A DNA stretch of 64,000 bases from Apium graveolens (Eukaryota; Streptophyta; Magnoliopsida; Apiales; Apiaceae). Shown here in pieces: positions 57,801-64,000 of the stretch. The DNA lies in assembly GCF_009905375.1 (NCBI RefSeq), contig NC_133649.1:225453275-225517274 (forward strand). The letters run 5' to 3'. Position 1 is the first letter of the stretch. Every line of letters begins with the position of its first letter. The notes below the pieces were generated by a model. That model saw only the letters and a list, made by a program, of their open reading frames with translations. It was not told the DNA's origin and did no database searches. Made by a program: the position numbers and the translations under genes.

Positions 57801-58758
57801 GATGATAGAAGAATCTAAGACAACCTCTGACATAGCTCAAGTTGTTCAGAGTGAAGACATTTCAGAACAACAAGGTATAAATAAAACAGCAAATCCTGAT
57901 CAAGTCATCAAGACATCAACCTCTGACAGAGCTCAAGTTGATTTGGGCAAGATGACAATTGCTGATAAGAAGAAGCTGCTATGGAACAAAGCTACTCCAG
58001 TGGAACCTAAGTCCAATCTAATGATTAATCAACTTGCAACGTTTGGGTTAAGAGCCAAGCAACCTAGAGATAGAGCTGGATTAGGTTATGATGAAGAAAA
58101 GATTCAAACAGGAGTAGAAGTTACTCTCAGAGATCCTTTCATGTTAACAGACAAACCATATGAACAAATCAAACAAAAGCACCTTGACAAAGTGCTGTCT
58201 ACTCAAATTGTGATGGATGTTCATGATAAAGATGATCTAAAAGAGAAATTGATCTTATTTCTCAATGATGGCAGAACTTACAGACTAGCTGATATTGATG
58301 AGCTAAAGAAGTCTGTCAAAGAGTTTTAACATATTCACTACCTTCTGGAAGTAAAATCTGATGTTACAAGAAGATGGTCAGAATATATTTTGAAGGCTAT
58401 AAGAGATCTTCTCAGAATCTCTGGTACAAAGGCTTCTCAGTACATTCCAAAAATAACTGAAGATGATGGAAGAGAAATTCCTATGAGGAAGAACTCTGCT
58501 AAGGTGGAAGTTATTCTGAAAGGAAAGTGTATATGCTACAATGAAGACCCTTCACATCCTAGAGTTATCAGACTTGGAGATGGTCTTGAAAGAACATCTA
58601 TTCCAGCACTCAGAACAGCCATTTATCAAATTGGTGATAATAAAGATGAAGAACTGATGCAAGTCAAAGCACAGTTAGTTGAAGTTCTGAGAAAAGCTGA
58701 AGACAAGTTGGTAAAAGACTTTACAAGGAATCACTTTGGATTCAGATTGATCCAGTGA
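54877..58758 (+). pseudogene. copia D envelope-like 3' ORF, about 1,294 codons, no frameshift
   Basis: One frame from the ATG at 54877 to the TGA ending at 58758. It is interrupted only by stops at about 54979, 55597, about 55720, 56947 and 58327. The N-terminal domain (to about residue 240) has 'ATIRQALQLP'-like and 'EWSFFFHCITKAFA' segments, matching the ORF that follows pol in Sirevirus-type elements of Asteraceae. Then come a Pro/Gln/Ser-rich region, a basic patch PPRRRRRI (about 355-365), an acidic/Ser-rich linker, a coiled coil (about 640-720), a Lys-rich low-complexity region and a conserved C-terminal domain (about 1060-1290). No clear signal peptide or membrane segment was found. Function is unknown. 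Confidence 0.75.
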
Positions 58759-58895
58759 TATTGGTAAAGTTACATGTACTGTAAGTTGTAGTTAGGTTTC
58801 TAAATAAACTCTCATTGCATTTGTACTTAAATATTTTTGACATCATCAAATCTATTAACTTGTATATTTTTCATAATTTACAAGTTGGGGGAGAT

Positions 58896-59461
58896 TGTTA
58901 GATATATTTGTGATGTCATGTCTAATCTGTCGTGTTTAGTTTCAGAAATTAATATCAGGACTTACTGGAAATCAGAACTTACTGAAGTCAGAACTTATAT
59001 CAGAACTTAAGGCCGTCAGGATTTATATCAGGACTTAAGTGCGGGTACTTCAGATAAGGAATGCAGCCGATTTACAGGAGAGGATCTGGACTAAAACAAA
59101 AGAAGATATGCATGAAGAGTTGGATGACTAGAAGACTTATAAAAAGATAATATTTGATTGATATATTTTAGGAGACAGAATTATATTCCATATCAATTAG
59201 AAGATATCTTGTAACTGTGTACTATATAAACACAACTTAGGGTTTACACTATAAGTGTTATCATTCACGAGAACATTATTCATTGTAACCTAGCAGCTCT
59301 TAGTGATACTGTTCATCACTGAGAGAGCGGTTTAACCTACTTTGTAACAGAGCTTATTATATTGAATAAACTTGATTACTGTTACATACTTGTGTTCTAA
59401 ATCGATTTGATTGTATAAACACTATATTCAACCCCCTTCTATAGTGTTGTGTAACCTAACA
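58896..59461 (+). repeat. 3' LTR of copia D
   Basis: Same ends as the 5' LTR. It lacks a 10 bp stretch ('tatcaagact' type) present at about 48748 in the 5' LTR. Confidence 0.92.
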
Positions 59462-59466
59462 CTGAA

Positions 59467-59696
59467 CTGATACATATCTTAAACTAAATAGATAAAGTCC
59501 TATAACTCAGACGTAAGAGATATCTGCTCCATATTATAAGGAACAGAAAAAATCCTCTAATGCTGACTGTCTTCAAATACTGATGACATTCAAATACTGA
59601 TAACATGCCAAATCCCGACGGTACATCAGATCCTGATGTCACCCGAACAGCCAGATCCTGAGCTTCTTCTGATCATTGAGAATTCAATATGTAACA
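59467..59696 (-). repeat. 3' LTR of copia C, first part
   Basis: Begins TGTTACATATTG on the minus strand right after a polypurine tract. Includes one CCCGACGG motif like those in copia A. It continues at 48684-48441. Confidence 0.75.
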
Positions 59697-59787
59697 ATCT
59701 CCCCCAATTTATGCTTAATGTAATGAAGCATAAATTCAATTCTCAATTATGCCAAAACCATTCTACAAAATGTGCAAGGAGTAAAGC

Positions 59788-60954
59788 TTACTTCAGTATC
59801 TTCAGATAACTGATAGTTGTTCCAAGAAAGTTCTTCAATCTTTCTTCCTCCTTATCTCGTAGGACTTTAACAAGATTTTTCTTCAACTCTCTCTTCTCTT
59901 CAGTTTCTTTTCCAAGCTGATAGATAGCTGATCTTAACTTAGAAATTGAGGTTTTACTTATCTCAAGATCACCAATCAACATGAAGCTCAAACTTACATC
60001 TTCATGATTAGGACTGAAGGATAACTGAGGACTATTGAGAAAAACTTGTAGCACTGCAGCTCCCTTTTTCATCTATATTTCTTGACCGGTATAAGTTCTG
60101 TACTCAGGAACATAATCACCATTGTATTTATCATCTTTTGTCATAACTCTTCTTCTAATCACTTCAAGTATCATAGAAGACCAGTTTTTGGTGACTTTGT
60201 TCTTAACTCTAAGAAGATAGTGAATGTATTTCAATTCTGTCACAATCATCATTAAGAGTTGCTGCAATGTAAAGCTTTTTACTTTACTATCCCTGAAAAA
60301 GTACAGAATCTCTTCTCTGACATCATTATCATTTATCTTTCTATGAACAATCTTCACAGCTTCAACTTTCTCAAGATGTGAAGGAGAAATTCTTTCACCA
60401 AGATTTTCTGTCAGAGTATATGTATCCAGCAGATCAGATTCCAAGATCTCCATAATAGAATGACCAATGCCTCCTCTGGTTTGAGATTTGATAAGTTTCA
60501 GTTTTTCACTGTAAACCACCCAAGAAGGCTTCTTGATGGACTTATCAACATCTTCTTGTTCAGAGATAGAATCTCTTAACCCAGCTGACACAAATTCAAC
60601 ATGCTTGAACCCTTTAAAATAATTGAATACATGGATGTCTTTCCATCTTCTATTCTTCTTGCCAAGAGGAGCATAGTTTGAAGGCAAATCATCAGTCTTC
60701 CCTTCTGCTTTATGCCATAGCTCCCTCTTTGATTTCAAAACTCTCTGCAAATATTCTTTGCATGCTGGATCAGCTTTCCTTCTATCAATCTTTTCTTTTT
60801 CAGCAGCCTCTGAAATATGAAGAGTGATTACTATAGAAGGAGCTGACTCATTTAATGCTTTGATCACTTTTTCCTCAGAGTTAAAATCAGTTATCAGGTT
60901 CACAGCATCAGGATCTGTTTTTACCTCGGGATTTGTATCTGCATCAGGAGTTAC
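59788..60954 (-). pseudogene. copia C envelope-like 3' ORF, C-terminal part
   Basis: One minus-strand frame from the LTR edge at 60954 to 59788, with a single in-frame stop at 60073-60075. Its C-terminal part matches that of the copia D 3' ORF: both have 'HYLL.VK..VT..WS' followed by 'TSI..LR.AIYQ.G' and a charged tail ending near the polypurine tract. An ORF start at 61005 is an artefact of reading into the gypsy LTR. The N-terminal domain is beyond the insertion. Confidence 0.7.
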
Positions 60955-63900
60955 TGTAATACCCCCAAATCCGGGGTCGGGGATCCGGGTTGTCACGAGT
61001 TCCATTTCCCTTAATAATACCCAATCTTAATAAACAATCAACTACTCCGTACTGTGACCCCACAATAAACACACACACCACAAGTTATAGTCTCAGAGAT
61101 GAATATCCAAAAATAACACGAGTCATTTTATTCCACAATTATTTGCCATTACACCTTAAAAGGGTTTCTGAATAAATTTACATTTTCCTTGCCATTATTA
61201 CAATTCATAAATATACATAAGTCTGGTACATCAAGAGTTAAAAGCCTAGCCTATTGGTAGATCCTACCTCAGCTACAATGGCATCAACGCCTACAGGAAA
61301 CTGCGGAACGTTTCCTATCCACTCGTGAATTGGGAGCTTGATCCTGTTCATCTTGTCTATCTGATGTTGTGTGATGAAAGAAGAAAGCAAGGGTGAGCAA
61401 CAAGCCCACCAAAATAATATGTATAATAATTAACAATATATGAGCATTCTCATAGTACTTATGAAAGTCTTGGTCAAGAAGAAATGAACCAAGCTGATAC
61501 CTTAACGCGACCAAGTCGCAAAATATTCAGTATATATATACATATACTTTTCACAATCTTTGAAATCCTCTAACATGTATAATATACACAGAGTTCCAGT
61601 TTATAACTATATAAAAATATCGTTGCAAGGTGATCTCATATATCTAACCTTGTCTCAACGTTTTTCTGAAAATCTTTGACATGCACAAGATAATCATTTA
61701 CTAGATATAAGTTTAAAAGATGAAGTTACAAAATACTCCAATATACTTATATCTTTTCCGAATACTACTTGAACTACCACCGTTCAATGTATAAATAGTT
61801 CCTCCCATAGATTAAGTTACAAGACAAAACTTGTATAGAATCAATCTTAAAATATCATCAAAATAAAATAAAGTTACGAGATACTTCATTTGATGCAAAC
61901 ATCATTTTGAAAACTCGACCCTGACAACACTCAACAATCGCCCAACCGTAGCCTTTCTATCGAAGTGCTCTGGGTAGTGTTGCAGAAATATCCAATTGGA
62001 TGATGAACTCATTACGGGAGTTTTTCGTGCCAGGAAGACCACTTACGATGATCAGTCGTAGTAGTGCAACCCCACCATTTTCTACATATAGAGGAGAACC
62101 TGTCGGATTTACTTGTCAACCGAACACTGGACTCCTAAGGAATGGACCGTCTTAGCGGAACTTCCAGGCCATTTGGGCCAATATAATTAGGCTGGGCCGG
62201 CGCCACTCGACCACTTACGCCACTCCTAGTTCAGATGAAATCCATGACTCTGAAACGTAAAGCTCGTTCCCCCTTTCCTCAAGTAGAAACTTGTTGATAC
62301 GACTCCACCTAGAAGTCGTATCTAGCTGGAAAGAAAAACTCACCGATATTTCCCAGGCGATGCCTATTAATGGATTAACTTGTTCCAAGAATTTTACTTC
62401 CCGAATGTTGGGTAAGTAATCAAAAACTCTTTTATCAAAATAGCAACCTTGTTGCGAATATACAATACACCACAGAGACGGATCCCTCAGGTTTTGAGCG
62501 AGTATTTAAATCCCCTTCGAAAGGAGGATCTTAAATATAAAAATAAGTTTTGGGATCCGCTCTAACTTTTAAAATCATTTTGAAGACTCGCAAAACATTT
62601 TTAAGAATGTTTGGAGTGATGCTGATTTAATAAAATAAATCAGTCCCAATATATTAGAAAATATCTGAATATTATTATTTAAATAATATTTCCATAAAGA
62701 ATAATCTTTATAAAAATAATTGAAGTAGAAGTTTTAAAACTCATACTTGAATGAATGTTAAATAACCAAAGATATACTTATACAAAAGTACTATCTTTAT
62801 TTGAATAATCGAAAATAAGTTTGATTATCGAAACATTATTCTTTAATAAAATAAAGAATATTATTAAATAATAAGCGGAGTCATAATACCTCGAATGAAT
62901 CTTATAAATAATATTCATTAAATAAAATAAACGGAGTCATACATCCTCAAATGAATATTTAAATAATATTCATTAAATAATATCACTGAGTCATAAGCCC
63001 TCGAATGAATATTCAAAATAATATTCAATTAATAAAATAAAAGGAGTCATAAGTCCTCAGATGAATATTCAAGATATTCAATTAATAAAATAAAAGGAGT
63101 CATAAGTCCTCGAAGATATTCAATTAATGAAATAAAAGGAGTCATAAGTCCACGGATGAATATTCAAGTAATATTCATTTAATAATATAAAGTTATCGAA
63201 TAAACCTTATTCGATTAATAGTTTTGAAAACAATTCATATGTATATATATATATATATATATATATTATACTCGGGAGCCTCGCTTCCCGGTTTTAGAAA
63301 TATGTTCACCTTTTGATCCCCTATACTAAGGGTAAACTCAAATACTGCTTTATTCTAGCATAGGTATTATGCAACTATAAGCATTTGAACCAACAGATAT
63401 ATAATCAAGAATATGAAATAGGCATGCATATATACCATATCACATGCTCCAATATATCGCAAGAATTTGCTAAATAACCATTATGCATCTATCACCAGAT
63501 AATGCATATACAAGTGTATACATCACAACAACAGTATAGCGGGTAGAAAACTTGCCTGAGTGCTCCCGGATAGGCTTAAGCTTAGAGGGGGTCCGATAAC
63601 CTATGAACAACAACATAAGTCGGAATTAAACCCCGGTCGCTTAAGAAACTAGACTTTAACCATTTAGAGTCCTAACGTTCGCTTTCGCGCTTAACGATTT
63701 ACTTAAGTCGCTCGAGTATCCTCGGCTCCACCATTTTTAATAAATTAACCATTAAGGGTTTTAAGGCGATTCTTTCGCGAGTGTATTACCAACTGCCTAA
63801 TACACTTTAAATAAAAGTTTCATACTCCAATTAGCCCTTTAGATCATTAACATATGTTTCAAAGTAAGGCAAGGGGTAATGGTTCGTTCGCGAAACATCG

Positions 63901-64000
63901 TTACTTAAAACGGCCGTTTCTCCTAAACCGTACATCGGAATCAAACGAACCACATATCAAAATGAAGCTCGTAACATGAACTATCTAAAAATGGAAATGG
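60955..64000 (-). repeat. Tekay-like gypsy long LTR (element E), 3' end, truncated by window end
   Basis: The minus-strand 3' end (TGTTACA-type, here GGGGGTATTACA) is at 60955, inside copia C. It is similar to element H over 61577-64000 (H positions 1 to about 2240) and more distantly to the Tekay LTRs. It includes the minisatellite at about 62870-63190, a (TA)n run at about 63241-63266 and a leader-exon homologue at 61268-61351. The element extends right, out of the window. Confidence 0.85.
61268..61351 (-). other. leader-exon homologue in Tekay-like LTR E
   Basis: ATG at 61351 and 28 open codons ending at GAG|GTAGGA, aligned with 38109-38195 by flanking LTR sequence and by 'VP' and 'PV' residues in the middle. 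The N-terminus reads MNRIKLPIHE, so only Arg3 and Lys5 of the H3-like pattern are shared. Confidence 0.4.

Larger units (their letters stand above)
48685..59461 (+). mobile_element. Sirevirus-like copia element D, lacking RT and RNase H
   Basis: Length 10,777 bp. LTRs at 48685-49260 (576 bp) and 58896-59461 (566 bp). Perfect duplication CTGAA at 48680-48684 and 59462-59466. Primer site at 49263-49275 (TGGTATTAGAGCC). Polypurine tract AGTTGGGGGAGA just before 58896. By eye the LTRs differ at about 23 sites (about 4%) plus one 10 bp indel, so insertion is fairly recent. It carries gag, protease and integrase, then a 1.3 kb spacer and a long 3' ORF. The RT and RNase H that should follow integrase are absent. 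Confidence 0.92.
48441..60954 (-). mobile_element. Sirevirus-like copia element C (3' end), split by copia D
   Basis: On the minus strand: 3' ORF (60954-59788), polypurine tract (TTGGGGGAGAT, about 59707-59697), 3' LTR from 59696 down to 59467 and on through 48684-48441, about 474 bp in total, TGTTAC...CAACA. Copia D is inserted in this LTR. Its 5' part is displaced by the Tekay-like LTR starting at 60955. The left LTR edge at 48441 is inferred from the TG/CA ends and the copia 'caaccccc' block just inside it. Confidence 0.72.

Noticed and set aside
54877..58758. Classical viral envelope glycoprotein
   Set aside because: No signal peptide, membrane segment or Cys-rich ectodomain found; 'envelope-like' refers only to its position after pol.
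60955..61005. N-terminal residues of the copia C 3' ORF read from 61005
   Set aside because: This part is gypsy LTR sequence; the frame is open across the junction by chance.

Overview
This window is AT-rich nuclear DNA from a eudicot plant. The repeat families resemble those of asterids, perhaps Apiaceae, but the sequence alone does not settle the species. It is mostly transposable elements, with one clear host gene: an intronless CYC/TB1-class TCP transcription factor at about 9.8-10.8 kb on the minus strand.

Left part (1-21.5 kb). The 5' end of a long Tekay-like gypsy LTR (minus, 1-3591) sits inside the gag of a Sirevirus-like copia element (minus, 3592-about 6426). That copia LTR abuts the 3' end of a LINE (zinc-knuckle and RNase H domains, plus, 6427-7293). 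A 1.9 kb AT-rich tandem array follows, then the TCP gene, a 1.2 kb Emigrant/Lemi1-like pogo relic with TA duplications (11383-12595), and a 6.8 kb CACTA element (12670-19489). The CACTA element carries pieces of at least three host genes (a UAP56-like helicase exon, an F-box gene, a DUF604 glycosyltransferase) and about 13 copies of a 178 bp satellite.

Right part (21.5-64 kb). This is a multi-level nest. Copia A (plus) starts at 21507. An Athila gypsy element (22169-33651, TSD ATAAA) sits in its 5' LTR. A Tekay-type chromovirus (34881-48198) sits in its gag. A minus-strand copia element C begins at 48441. Copia D (48685-59461, TSD CTGAA) sits in the LTR of C, and another Tekay-like LTR (60955 to the window end, minus) sits in the 3' ORF of C. 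All retroelement genes carry stops or frameshifts.

The least expected signals are in the Tekay element and in copia D. The Tekay LTR holds a short first-ATG ORF whose N-terminus, after Met removal, matches 7 of the first 9 residues of histone H3 in register. It has a phase-compatible splice donor that would join it to an acidic ORF upstream of gag. Copia D lacks reverse transcriptase and RNase H, but keeps a 1.29 kilocodon envelope-like 3' frame with no frameshift.
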